Under the pieces are notes generated by a model. The model searched no databases and was not told where the DNA came from. It saw only the letters and a program-made list of their open reading frames with translations. Of a stretch of 64,000 nucleotides of DNA, positions 26,524-35,269 are shown piece after piece; within the stretch, counting starts at the first letter, position 1; every line of letters begins with the position of its first letter. This DNA comes from Deltaproteobacteria bacterium (lineage in GTDB: Bacteria; Desulfobacterota; Binatia; UBA9968), in contig VGTH01000008.1 of NCBI GenBank assembly GCA_016874755.1, forward strand, positions 62,001 to 126,000. Reading direction: 5' to 3'. Position numbers and translations under genes: made by a program.

Positions 26524-27720
26524 ATGGATCAGAAAGAACGCTCAGCCCTAACAAGTTGGATCACGCAGGCCGGGTTGGCAGGGCTGAGCGAAGCGGCCAT
26601 GCTGACCGAGTTTTGCGAACGGGTGTCTGCGCTCGGTGTGCCACTGGCGCGCGCCAACATCGTCATCGACACGCTCCATCCCGTTTATCGTGGCCGCGCG
26701 TTCACTTGGAAGCAGCAGACGCGTCATACAGCGTTGACCGAGTACGGCCGTGAGGACAAACTGCGTTGGGAGTGCAGTCCCTTCTACGTTCTAGAGCTTT
26801 ACGAAGAACCCTTGCTGCGGCGCCGGGTCAACGCAGAGACAGCCAAGGAGTTCCCGATACTTGCCGATCTTTTGCGCGATGGCATGACCGACTATCTCGC
26901 TATCGCCAATCGTTTTGCCGCTGCGGGAGTGATTGGCAACATGGACTGCATCTACTCTTCCTGGGCGACCGATGCGCCGGGCGGCTTCGCCGATGCACAC
27001 ATTGACGACCTGACGCGGCTGGTGCCGTTGGTTGCATTGACCATGAAAGCGGCGTCGCTGACGCGCATTGCCGGGACGCTGGTGGAGACTTATCTTGGCC
27101 GCGATGCCGGGCGAAAAGTCTTGCAGGGACGCATAGAACGGGGCGTTGCCGAGCGGATTCAAACGGTGCTCTGGTTCAGCGATCTACGCAACTACGCCCG
27201 CGTCAGCGATACGGCGGCGCCGGAGCAGATTATTCCGTTGTTGAATGAGTATGCGGATGTGATTCTTTCTGCGATTCATCAATTCGGCGGCGACGTGCTC
27301 AAACTCATCGGCGATGGCACGCTGGCGATATTTCCCGTTGGCGAGCGTGCCAACGCCAGCCGTGCGGCGCTCGATGCGGCGGCACAGGCACGCCGGGCGC
27401 TCGCGGTGTTGAATCATCGGCGTGCTGCCGAAGGACTGCCAATCACTGAAATGTATCTGGGGCTGCACGTGGGCGAAGTGTTCTACGGCAATATTGGCAG
27501 CCGCGAGCGGCTTGATTTCACAGTTGTTGGACCCGCGGTCAACGAAGTCAGCCGGATTGCGAACATGTGCCGCTCGCTCGATCAGCCAATGCTCGTCTCG
27601 GCGCCTTTCGCCAGCGCGCTCGGCGAGCGTAGTGGTTCGTTGGTGTCGGTCGGTCGCTACGCGCTGCGAGGTGTGGCGAAACCGCAGGAGCTTTTTACGC
27701 TCGATCAACAGGCGGAGTGA
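26524..27720 (+). CDS. Class III adenylate/guanylate cyclase with N-terminal sensor
   Basis: A 398-residue cytoplasmic protein. The C-terminal class III nucleotide cyclase domain (about 210-395) has a metal Asp in LWFSDLRNYARVSD and the second in LKLIGDGTLAIF. The transition-state Asn/Arg region is VGPAVNEVSRIANM. The N-terminal 200 residues resemble the helical/GAF-like sensor found in many soil-bacterial cyclases (RANIVIDTLHPVYRGRAFTW). Position-by-position specificity (ATP or GTP) is not decided here. ATG at 26524 has no clear ribosome-binding site. It lies in opposite orientation between two decayed gene fragments that belong to the downstream Rieske/binding-protein locus. Confidence 0.88.
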   Translation: MDQKERSALTSWITQAGLAGLSEAAMLTEFCERVSALGVPLARANIVIDTLHPVYRGRAFTWKQQTRHTALTEYGREDKLRWECSPFYVLELYEEPLLRRRVNAETAKEFPILADLLRDGMTDYLAIANRFAAAGVIGNMDCIYSSWATDAPGGFADAHIDDLTRLVPLVALTMKAASLTRIAGTLVETYLGRDAGRKVLQGRIERGVAERIQTVLWFSDLRNYARVSDTAAPEQIIPLLNEYADVILSAIHQFGGDVLKLIGDGTLAIFPVGERANASRAALDAAAQARRALAVLNHRRAAEGLPITEMYLGLHVGEVFYGNIGSRERLDFTVVGPAVNEVSRIANMCRSLDQPMLVSAPFASALGERSGSLVSVGRYALRGVAKPQELFTLDQQAE

Positions 27721-27724
27721 TGCA

Positions 27725-27916
27725 TTACAACGCTGCTTCGATCTCCGCCAGGCCTTTGCGGCCGCCGAAGGTGGTTGGGCCGGCGACGAAGTCGATTTCT
27801 TTTTCCTGCTTGGCGGCGGCAACCAGTTGTTGAATGGTTTGCGCAACAAGCGAGCCTGGCGTGAGAAGTAGGCAACTTAGGATGATGAGGAGCAATTTGA
27901 TTCTTATCATGTGCAT
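27725..27916 (-). pseudogene. Truncated N-terminus of a solute-binding protein
   Basis: Sixty-three residues with a good signal peptide (IKLLLIILSCLLLTPGSLVA) and the family opening IQQLVAAAKQEKE, followed by FVAGPTTFGGRKGLAEIEAAL, then TAA. Its intact neighbour (28050-29174) has VASSSTFGGKKGFTELEAGF at the same place and continues for 290 more residues. The break falls 5 bp from the stop of the cyclase gene. This is a relic of a tandem copy, although a short secreted peptide could still be made. Confidence 0.75.
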
Positions 27917-27926
27917 AGAACTCTAG

Positions 27927-28020
27927 ATTCCTTCCCCCGCCTCTGGAGAAGGTTAGGATGGGGGCCGTTCTTACAGCGTTGCCCCCACCTTGATACTCCC
28001 TCCAGACGGGTGTGAGGAAT
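27927..28020. repeat. 94-bp imperfect inverted repeat
   Basis: The left arm (27927-27965, starting ATTCCTTCCCCCGCCTCTGG) and the reverse complement of the right arm (27981-28020) match at most positions and begin with ATTCCT and end with GGGGGC. It can form a long hairpin between the decayed and intact binding-protein genes. Confidence 0.75.
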
Positions 28021-28049
28021 AAGAGACCACCGAACTTAGGTCTCGAAGA

Positions 28050-29174
28050 TCACCGCAAGATCTTGGTGATCTCTTCCTCAAAGGGCGCGTCATCGTTGGC
28101 GAAGACCGCTGCCAGCTCTTTCGGGTCTTGCAGCTTGAGTTTATTGCCGCGGACGTATTTATGCATGAGGGTGCCTTCGACCAGATAGGAGCTGCGGTGG
28201 TCTTGCTTCTCCAACACCGATTGCGCTTCTCGCGTGGTCATGTAGGCGATGAACAGCCGCGCCGAGTTTGGCCGCGCCGAGTTTCTTGGAATCGCAAGTT
28301 GATAATACGAGGAAGTCGGCGGGTTCGATCCCGGCAGGCCGACGAGCGGCGCGCCTTTGGCTTGCCACTTCCACATCGCTTCGAGCGGCCCACCGGTGCT
28401 GCCCATGATTGGGAACTCGCCGCTGACAATCCGCTCTTCTTCACCTTGGCGCAGCTTGCCGCCGACCAGCGGCGCGAGCTTGCGCGCGAAGGAGAGCACT
28501 TTCTCTTTGCCCCACACCGACGAGAGGCGAATTAGCCAGTGGTAGTAGGTTGGAATTGCCAGCTTGCCGGCCCAGGTCGGCGAAAGTTTCGGATCGACGA
28601 GATCTTCATAGCTCTTGGGAGCTTTGTCTTTGGGAATCGCTTGCGAGTTGTAGATGATGCCGTGAAACGAGGCGTAAACAAGCAAGGTCTCTTGCGGAAA
28701 CATTTCCATTTCCTTGGTGACCCAGGGGAAGGTTCCAGCAAAGCTTACCGTTTGTAGCGCTTTCGCTTGGTGCATATCCGCCATGGTGCCGTCGGAACCG
28801 AGATACATATCCGTCGAGGCTTTGGCGCCGGCTTTGATCTCCGACATCACCCGCGCCGCCACTTGGGGGAAGCTCGGGCCGCCGACTAAATTGACTTTGT
28901 GATTGAGGCCGAAGCGTTTGTTGAAGCCGGCTTCTAATTCGGTGAAGCCTTTTTTGCCGCCGAAGGTTGACGAGCTGGCGACCAGGGTGACTTCGCCTTC
29001 TTTTTTGGCTTCGGCGATGATTTGCTCCATCGTTTGGGAGTGAGAAGTATCCGGCGCAATCAGAGCAACGCCCGCTGCTAGAAATAATAGAGCGCCGCTG
29101 GTGCGCGCCCTCACCCGAAGCCTCTCCCAGAGGGCGAGGGAACTCCGATGGCCTACATGGATTCGGTTAAGCAT
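28050..29174 (-). CDS. ABC-type solute-binding protein with repeat-derived signal peptide
   Basis: A 374-residue periplasmic binding protein with domain hallmarks IIAEAKKEGEVTLVASSSTF, DLVDPKLSPTWAGK and RPNSARLFIAYMTTREAQ. ATG at 29174 has a strong AAGGAGAG site six bases upstream. Residues 10-24 (RSSLALWERLRVRAR) are the translation of a dispersed repeat (29102-29147), and the hydrophobic signal core TSGALLFLAAGVALIA follows it, giving an unusually long basic n-region. GTG at 29114 would give a normal signal peptide but lacks a ribosome-binding site. It is a close paralog of the protein at 37414. It lies 53 bp downstream of the Rieske gene, so uptake and oxidation of one substrate is likely. 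No permease is adjacent. Confidence 0.87.
   Translation of the reverse strand: MLNRIHVGHRSSLALWERLRVRARTSGALLFLAAGVALIAPDTSHSQTMEQIIAEAKKEGEVTLVASSSTFGGKKGFTELEAGFNKRFGLNHKVNLVGGPSFPQVAARVMSEIKAGAKASTDMYLGSDGTMADMHQAKALQTVSFAGTFPWVTKEMEMFPQETLLVYASFHGIIYNSQAIPKDKAPKSYEDLVDPKLSPTWAGKLAIPTYYHWLIRLSSVWGKEKVLSFARKLAPLVGGKLRQGEEERIVSGEFPIMGSTGGPLEAMWKWQAKGAPLVGLPGSNPPTSSYYQLAIPRNSARPNSARLFIAYMTTREAQSVLEKQDHRSSYLVEGTLMHKYVRGNKLKLQDPKELAAVFANDDAPFEEEITKILR
29102..29147. repeat. Dispersed palindromic repeat inside a signal-peptide coding region
   Basis: The plus strand reads CCCTCACCCGAAGCCTCTCC then AGAGGGCGAGGG, an imperfect palindrome of a type common between genes in many bacteria. Here it lies in frame within codons 10-24 of the binding-protein gene. 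Confidence 0.65.
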
Positions 29175-29227
29175 TAGTTTCTCTCCTTAAACTCCGCGCA
29201 CTCCGCGCCTCTGTGGTGAATCTTTTT

Positions 29228-30361
29228 TTAACTCAGCGCTTCCACCGCATCGCGGCTTGAATCGAACGTGATCGGTCCATTCTTTTGCGGATCGCGGATG
29301 ACGGCGAAGGGGTCTTTGCCCTGCTGCACGGCATCGATCGACTCGCGGATCATTTTGCGCAGCAGCAAGATCCCTTGGTCGCCCGTCGCCAAATGTTCCT
29401 TGGTGCGATCGGCGATGGGGCCTTGGGTTTCCTGGGCAACGCGATCTTGTTCGCGGTTGGGCAGGTTCCACCAGCCGTCTTTGACGCGCTCATAGACACC
29501 GGGCACGGCGTAGTCGAATTTGCCGGTCTTGAGTGCCACCGGCCGCGTCGGCTTGCCATCTTTGTGCGGGTAAAAATCGATGTGATACGTGGTGGTCTTG
29601 TAGTCGTCGGTGGGCACGCGGAAGCGAATCACCTGGCGCGGATCTTCGCCAACGCGCGCGGCCGAGTGGCGCACGTGCGCGGGAAAAACAAAATGCGAGA
29701 TGCGCGGCTTGGAGACACCTTCGACGTAGGTGGTTTCTTTGATGCCAAAAGGGCTGGGCTCCCATTTAATATTCGGCCGCTTCATCGCCATGTTCGGGTA
29801 GCCGGGTGCGTGCAGCGCGATCGAATGGGTGCCATCGGCGGAGTTCTCGGCGCGCTGCAGCCAGTTGCAATGCTCCTCGCCGCCGCCCACCACGCGGCAG
29901 CCATCTTGCCGCACCAGCAAGTCAAACGCCGGCAAAAGCGGCGCCGGCTCCGGACCGATGTAGGCCATGACTAAACCACCGGCATCTTGGGCGTGAAACG
30001 CCGGATGCTGGATGCGGTTTTTGAAGGTGCTGTCGGCCGGCTCGGCCGGCTGGTCCAAACATTTGCCGCGGGCGTTGTACAACCAACCATGATAGCAGCA
30101 GCGAATACCATTTTCCTCGACGCGGCCAAATTCCAACGACGTGCCGCGATGCGAACAGTGCAATTCCAACAGTCCCAATTGGCCGCTGCCGTCGCGAAAC
30201 AAAACGAAATCTTCGCCGAGCAGGCGCACCTTGCGCGGGCCGTTCTCTTGGGTCACTTCTTCGCTAAACGCCACCGGCCACCAGTAGCGCCGCAACATTT
30301 CGCCCGCCGGCGTGCCCGGTCCGACGCGGGTCATCAAATCATTCTCTTCCTTAGTCAGCAT
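29228..30361 (-). CDS. Rieske non-haem iron oxygenase, alpha subunit
   Basis: A 377-residue oxygenase. The Rieske [2Fe-2S] motif is CSHRG at the first pair and CCYHGW at the second, near residues 69-93. The mononuclear iron site is ENSADGTHSIALH (Asp...His...His) near 170-182. It belongs to the aromatic ring-hydroxylating and demethylating group. ATG at 30361. A binding-protein gene follows on the same strand, suggesting import and oxidation of an aromatic or alkylamine-type compound. No reductase or ferredoxin gene is adjacent. A degenerate C-terminal copy lies at 26168. Confidence 0.92.
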   Translation of the reverse strand: MLTKEENDLMTRVGPGTPAGEMLRRYWWPVAFSEEVTQENGPRKVRLLGEDFVLFRDGSGQLGLLELHCSHRGTSLEFGRVEENGIRCCYHGWLYNARGKCLDQPAEPADSTFKNRIQHPAFHAQDAGGLVMAYIGPEPAPLLPAFDLLVRQDGCRVVGGGEEHCNWLQRAENSADGTHSIALHAPGYPNMAMKRPNIKWEPSPFGIKETTYVEGVSKPRISHFVFPAHVRHSAARVGEDPRQVIRFRVPTDDYKTTTYHIDFYPHKDGKPTRPVALKTGKFDYAVPGVYERVKDGWWNLPNREQDRVAQETQGPIADRTKEHLATGDQGILLLRKMIRESIDAVQQGKDPFAVIRDPQKNGPITFDSSRDAVEALS

Positions 30362-30512
30362 TGTCTCAGCTCATTCAACTGGTTAAGTTGCAGTGTGCCC
30401 AAAATACAGCGATTCAGCTACGAATTTCAATGAAGCTACCCCGGCCGGTGGGGATTGGTTGACAGCCTCCCGCTGCTATGGTTCGTTAAACCCGCTTTCT
30501 TGTGAGTGCTTC

Positions 30513-31631
30513 ATGGTCCATCCGAGAATTCTAACCGTTATCGGCACCCGGCCCGAGGTTATCAAGATGGCGCCGGTGATTCAGGCAATCCAGCGCGCAG
30601 GCACTTTCGAGCATAGTTTGGTCGTTACCGCCCAGCATCGTGAGCTACTCGATCCCTTTCTCTCGAGTTTTGCCATCACACCGGACCTCGATCTCAACCT
30701 CATGCAAAGCAATCAAAGTCTGGCCGATTTCGCTACGCGCGCTCTCGCGGCATTGTCGGAGACGATTCGCGCGCGGCAACCTAATGCGATTCTCGTGCAG
30801 GGTGATACTGCGACGGTTCCAATGGCGAGCCTGGCGGCTTTCTATTCCGGAGTTAGTGTATGTCATGTGGAGGCAGGCCTGCGCTCCTTTCATCGCAACA
30901 ATCCATATCCCGAAGAGGTCAATCGGCGCGTGACCTCCTGTCTGGCAAACTTGCACTTCGCACCGACGGAGCGAGCTCAAAACAATTTACTAAACGAGGG
31001 GATATCTCCAGACGATGTGTTTGTTACGGGGAATACAATCGTCGACGCGCTGCGCTTGATGCCTGTGAACGGCAATTTCACATACGCGAATCTGAACCGG
31101 CTTGATTTTGCTGAGAAGCGCGTGGTTCTGGTGACCGCTCATCGGCGCGAAAGTCATGGTGCTCCACTGCTTTCAATTTGTGATGCGATCAGGCGCTTAG
31201 CGCGTCGCTTTGCCGGGGTTGAGTTCGTCTATCCGGTACATCCTAACCCTCACGTAGAGCCGGTTGTCCGCAAAGAGCTAGCGTCGCTTCCCAATGTGCA
31301 TCTGTTAGAGCCGATTCCCTACCAGGACATGTTGCGTATTTTGCGCCTGTGCTACCTGGTGTTGACCGATTCCGGAGGCGTGCAGGAAGAAGCGCCTTCT
31401 TTCAATAAGCCGGTGTTGGTACTGCGTGAGGTTACCGAGCGACCGGAGCTTATCGAGGCTGGTGCCGGACGCTTGGTCGGTACCAGCTCTGATCGGATTG
31501 TCACCGCCGCCAGTGAGCTGTTGCTGGACGACACCGTGTATCATTCCATGCAGGCTGCAAAGAACCCGTTTGGCGACGGACATGCTGCTGAAAGAATCGT
31601 TCGAATCCTTGCCGAGCGCTTGGCGCCGTAG
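30513..31631 (+). CDS. wecB: UDP-N-acetylglucosamine 2-epimerase (non-hydrolysing)
   Basis: A 372-residue cytoplasmic epimerase that makes UDP-ManNAc for surface polysaccharides. Hallmarks: GTRPEVIKMAPVIQAI near the start, VQGDTATVPMASLAAFYSG, HVEAGLRSF, NPYPEEVNRR, VTAHRRES and TDSGGVQEEAPSFNKPVLVL. The start is ATG at 30513, since the longer frame from 30393 lacks family similarity. It is convergent with the glycosyltransferase gene 16 bp away and opens the polysaccharide cluster. No good ribosome-binding site is seen. Confidence 0.93.
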   Translation: MVHPRILTVIGTRPEVIKMAPVIQAIQRAGTFEHSLVVTAQHRELLDPFLSSFAITPDLDLNLMQSNQSLADFATRALAALSETIRARQPNAILVQGDTATVPMASLAAFYSGVSVCHVEAGLRSFHRNNPYPEEVNRRVTSCLANLHFAPTERAQNNLLNEGISPDDVFVTGNTIVDALRLMPVNGNFTYANLNRLDFAEKRVVLVTAHRRESHGAPLLSICDAIRRLARRFAGVEFVYPVHPNPHVEPVVRKELASLPNVHLLEPIPYQDMLRILRLCYLVLTDSGGVQEEAPSFNKPVLVLREVTERPELIEAGAGRLVGTSSDRIVTAASELLLDDTVYHSMQAAKNPFGDGHAAERIVRILAERLAP

Positions 31632-31647
31632 TCGTTCAAAAGTCGAT

Positions 31648-33102
31648 TTAGACGGTCAGCCCATGGAGGGACACCCACAGAAGGCTGTAGCACGAAGCTA
31701 TGCCGGTGATTTTTTCACTCAAAATCTTATAACGATGGAGCCAGGTGTTACGCCGCGCCAAATCGATTCTCGCGTTTACTTTCTCGGCTGAGCGCTCACC
31801 GAGAGCCGCTTCGATCTGTGGCACGAACTCTTCGCGAGATCGCACCGGATAGAAGTACTCCTGATAGGGTTCAAGCTCCGGTAATTGCACCGAGACCACT
31901 GGCTTACCGGCACTCAAATATTCGTAGAATTTGACAGGGTTTGTTGCTCGAGTGAGAGAGGTGTGGAGAAAGGGAATACAGGCAACATCGAAGTCTTTGA
32001 GATAGCTCGACAGGGTGATGTAGGGCTGTTCGCCGAGCATATGTACATTGGCCAGCCGACTGAGCGGCCCGACTTTGGCACCGGCGGTGTCGCCGATCAA
32101 GACAAATTGCCAGTCGGGTCGGTGCTTCGCAGCCTGCTCGATCATGGTTACATCGAACCAGTGGGAAATCGCGCCATAGTAGCCAATAATGGGCCGGCCA
32201 ATTTTGTCGAGCAGGCGGAGCGGAGCAGGGTGGTGAAAATAATCGAAATCCACCGCGTTTGGCAGCAATAGAGCGGCACGTTCGGTACCGGAGATCTTGT
32301 CATGCAGAATTCTACTGGTGGCAACGACTAAGTCGCTATGCTGGATTAAGTCCTGTTCCGGTAAGAGCGCGGTGCGCCGGACGTTGGCGAAGCCGCTGTG
32401 CTCGTCCATGCAGTCGTAGACGAGCTTCCAACCCCAATGCGCGCGAGCCGAAAAAGCCAGCGGCGCCCAGAACGGCACGTGGACTAAACTTACGGCTTGA
32501 GCAATCGCTGCGCGGTTGCGAAACTCAGCGAGGGCGTTGATGAGTTTTTCCAGCGTTGCTTTGCTCAGGCCGTGCAAATTGGCGCCGACATGGGACGGCC
32601 CCGGGAGCTGCAGCTCGAAAATGTTTTCCCCAAGGCGTCGCGCTAGAACTTGGGGGTTCGATTGCTGAAACGAACAACTTATATAAAAAACGCGGTGGCC
32701 GTCCTTGGCGAACAACGTTAGCAATTGTTGTGGTCGTTGAAAGCGAAAATTCCAATCAATGATCGGGAAGCAAATCACGTCGTATTTAACCGGCGGCGGA
32801 AACGCCAACTCCGCTTCTGCGTTTGCGCCGCCCGTGGTCGTTGCACTGACTTCGTGGTCGAATAGTTTGGCGAACCAACCAAAGACCGGCCCAAGATAAT
32901 ATTTCAACCATGAGTAGCGGTTGACGACCTGCCACCCAAGCGATCCGGTAATTTCGTTAAGCCGCGCCTCTTTCGCAGCTAATTGGGCTGACAAGATCTG
33001 GATGCTTAGCTCTTGCTCTTTGAGTTGCCGTGACAAGGTGGCAACGAGTCTCTCGTTGTCCGTTTGCTCTTGCAGGTCCTGCTTATTGTCACCGGTTAGC
33101 AT
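31648..33102 (-). CDS. Glycosyltransferase (GT4-like) with N-terminal coiled coil
   Basis: A 484-residue protein. Residues 1-50 form a coiled coil (RLVATLSRQLKEQELSIQIL). Then comes ITGSLGWQVVNRYSWL, a membrane-association motif common in polysaccharide enzymes. A GT-B fold follows from about residue 105: CFPIIDWNFRFQRPQQLL, a donor-binding half starting PIIGYYGAISHWFD, and NPVKFYEYLSAGKPVVSV with the conserved Glu for nucleotide-sugar binding. Its start overlaps the end of the upstream methyltransferase gene by 7 bp. It likely adds a sugar during surface polysaccharide assembly. Confidence 0.88.
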   Translation of the reverse strand: MLTGDNKQDLQEQTDNERLVATLSRQLKEQELSIQILSAQLAAKEARLNEITGSLGWQVVNRYSWLKYYLGPVFGWFAKLFDHEVSATTTGGANAEAELAFPPPVKYDVICFPIIDWNFRFQRPQQLLTLFAKDGHRVFYISCSFQQSNPQVLARRLGENIFELQLPGPSHVGANLHGLSKATLEKLINALAEFRNRAAIAQAVSLVHVPFWAPLAFSARAHWGWKLVYDCMDEHSGFANVRRTALLPEQDLIQHSDLVVATSRILHDKISGTERAALLLPNAVDFDYFHHPAPLRLLDKIGRPIIGYYGAISHWFDVTMIEQAAKHRPDWQFVLIGDTAGAKVGPLSRLANVHMLGEQPYITLSSYLKDFDVACIPFLHTSLTRATNPVKFYEYLSAGKPVVSVQLPELEPYQEYFYPVRSREEFVPQIEAALGERSAEKVNARIDLARRNTWLHRYKILSEKITGIASCYSLLWVSLHGLTV

Positions 33103-33707
33103 AGTGGTGGTTCACCCGACGCTTCCGGCAGTCGACGAAGCCAAAACGATCCGGCTTTATCCCAGCGCGGCAAAAAAGGAAACGTTCTTTGCAGCGCAGT
33201 CAGGTGTTCGCGCAATAGGTAATGATTCGCCAAGAGCGGTTTGAAGACATCGTTAAACATCAGAAAAGCGAGTAGCAAATACTGCTCGTTCCAGAAAATT
33301 TTCAGGTCTTTGACCCACTGGCGCGGATACTCCCAGGGAAGAAAAATGTCGTGGAAGTGAATCAACACGCCGGGTTTCAAGCGCGGCAGGATTTCGAAAA
33401 AAATCCGGTGCACTTCCGAGCCGATTCGACTCACATGGCAGCTATCGACAAACAGGATATCGTTGTTGTCCAGCGATTCAAAAAGATCGCGGGGCACGTC
33501 TTGTGCCTTCGAGACCAAGAGGCGGCTTAACCCCGGTAGCTTTGCGGTAAAAAATTTCGGCGGTGCCGGCTCAATGCAATCCACCCGGGTCGTGCCGTTG
33601 CGCAGCGCGGCGCGAGTTGAGAGTAGCGTGGAATAGCCACCGCCGATCTCGACAACACGCTGCAGTCTGAATTCGCGGATCATCGAATAATAGATCACGC
33701 CATCCAC
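33096..33707 (-). pseudogene. SAM-dependent methyltransferase, 3' part of a frameshifted gene
   Basis: A 203-residue reading frame from GTG 33707 carrying the SAM-binding core (RLQRVVEIGGGYSTLLSTRA, then NNDILFVDSCHVSRIGSEVH and IHFHDIFLPWEYP). The same frame continues upstream as YFWYNPAFNP, the conserved segment that precedes VDGVIYY in this family. It is then interrupted by TAG at 33738-33740 and by a frame change around 33765-33780. The N-terminal part is the reading frame at 33760-34242. Together they would make a protein of about 382 residues. Either the gene is recently broken or the assembly has errors here. Confidence 0.75.
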
Positions 33708-33759
33708 CGGATTGAACGCCGGGTTATACCAGAAATACTACCCCGTTTGGGCGTCGGTT

Positions 33760-34242
33760 TCAGTGGTTGGAGTATTCGCCAACTCGGCCCCCCCAGGATG
33801 CAAGCCGCGCAAGCAGCTCGATCTGTGCCGGCGCATCAAGTCGCAATGCTGTCGTAAAATCCCGCGTCCAAATCGTTTCGGGCAACGCCTGCGTGTCAGG
33901 GACCGGGTGATAATAGTTCAACGGTGCAATGTGCATGCGCTGCTTCTCAGCACGATCGTAGAGCTTTAGCCAGGTCTCTCCGTCCTTAAAGCCGACGTTG
34001 CCCACCGGCGTGAGCAACGAGCTCAACATGTCGCTCAGCGGCTCACCGCTTAGATGCCGGCTCAAACTGGCAGCGAACTCGGCTTGGCGTTGGTCCATCA
34101 GCACACGGAAATTCTGCCATGCTAACGCCGCCGTTCGTTCGTCGGTCAACGCATTGAAAAACTCACTCACGGCTTTACTCGATGGCTCGGAGGAGTGTGT
34201 CACGCGCCACTGACGCAAACGTTTTTTGACCTGGTTGATCAA
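33760..34242 (-). pseudogene. SAM-dependent methyltransferase, 5' part of a frameshifted gene
   Basis: A 160-residue reading frame giving the N-terminal part of the methyltransferase. The HIAPLNYYHPVPDTQ and LPETIWTRDF segments precede the SAM-binding core in intact relatives (the NWYxPVP and DLWxRP motifs). It ends at TGA 33760-33762 about 20 codons before the SAM-binding half resumes in another frame. ATG at 34242 overlaps the aldo/keto reductase stop (ATGA), so the broken gene still sits in a coupled operon. Confidence 0.75.
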
Positions 34243-35213
34243 CGGTCAATAAACCCCATCGCATCTTCGGTGTGCCGCGCGCCGGCGACGGCGCCCGGCG
34301 GCACCGCCGCTTCGATGCGTTTTAACTCTTCGGCAGTGATTTCGATGGCGGCCGCGCCGACGTTTTCTTCCAGGTGGCTGCGTCGGTTTGCACCCGGGAT
34401 CGGTACTAGATTATCCCCTTTCCCAAGCATCCAGGCCAAAGCTAGCTGCGCGGGCTGACACTCTTTTGCCGCCGCGATCCGTTGCAAGGCACCGGCCAAC
34501 TGGAGATTGCGTTGAAGATTGTCCTTTTGGAAACGCGGCAACAGAGTCCGTGGATCATGCGCGGCGAACGGTTCGTTGTTTTTAATCTGTCCAGTCAACA
34601 GGCCCCGTCCAAGCGGGCAGAACGGCACGAAAGCTATGCCAAGCTCGCGGCACGCGGGAAATATTTCCGTCTCTGGATCCCGCGTGACCAATGAATACTC
34701 CGATTGCACGGCGCTGATCGCATGCACTCGATGGGCGCGCCGGATCGTCGCCGCCGAGACTTCGGACAAGCCAAGGAAACGCACCTTTCCACTGCGCACA
34801 AGCTCAGCCATGGCGCCCACGGTTTCTTCGATGGGAACGTGAGGGTCTAGCCGTTGCAGATAGAATAGGTCAATGACGTCGACGCCTAAACGGCGCAAGC
34901 TGGCTTCGCAGGCTTGGTGCACATACTCTGGCCGGCCGTCGACCGCCGTCTTGCCGCCGCGGCTGACAAAGCCGAATTTGGTGGCCAAGATGACTTCGCT
35001 GCGCCGCCTACGCACAAACGCGCCGATCAATTGTTCGTTGTGACCTGCACCGTAGACATCGGCGGTGTCGAGAAAGTTCACACCGAGATCGAGCGCCAGG
35101 TGAAGTGTTTTCGCCGACTCCCGATCGTCGCGGTCGCCGTAGGACCGTGACATCCCCATGCAGCCGAGACCCAGGCACGACACCATGGGCCCATGGAGCC
35201 CCAGCGCGCGCAT
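34239..35213 (-). CDS. Aldo/keto reductase with altered catalytic tetrad
   Basis: A 324-residue AKR-fold oxidoreductase. Tetrad residues Asp49 (NFLDTADVYG), Tyr54 and Lys79 (ILATKFGF) are present. The catalytic His of the usual YYQHRVDP motif is Gln120 (FYLQRLDPHVPIEET). NADPH-binding segments near the C-terminus (PIPGANRRSHLEENVGAA) are intact. ATG at 35213 is chosen, since the extension to 35306 is not conserved in character. The gene is co-directional with the polysaccharide genes. The likely substrate is an aldehyde or ketose, with activity possibly altered by the His-to-Gln change. Confidence 0.87.
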   Translation of the reverse strand: MRALGLHGPMVSCLGLGCMGMSRSYGDRDDRESAKTLHLALDLGVNFLDTADVYGAGHNEQLIGAFVRRRRSEVILATKFGFVSRGGKTAVDGRPEYVHQACEASLRRLGVDVIDLFYLQRLDPHVPIEETVGAMAELVRSGKVRFLGLSEVSAATIRRAHRVHAISAVQSEYSLVTRDPETEIFPACRELGIAFVPFCPLGRGLLTGQIKNNEPFAAHDPRTLLPRFQKDNLQRNLQLAGALQRIAAAKECQPAQLALAWMLGKGDNLVPIPGANRRSHLEENVGAAAIEITAEELKRIEAAVPPGAVAGARHTEDAMGFIDR

Positions 35214-35269
35214 GGCGATCGTCGCCCGTGGTTTTTTCCAGAAACGTACACTCAAGGTACAAAGATCTC

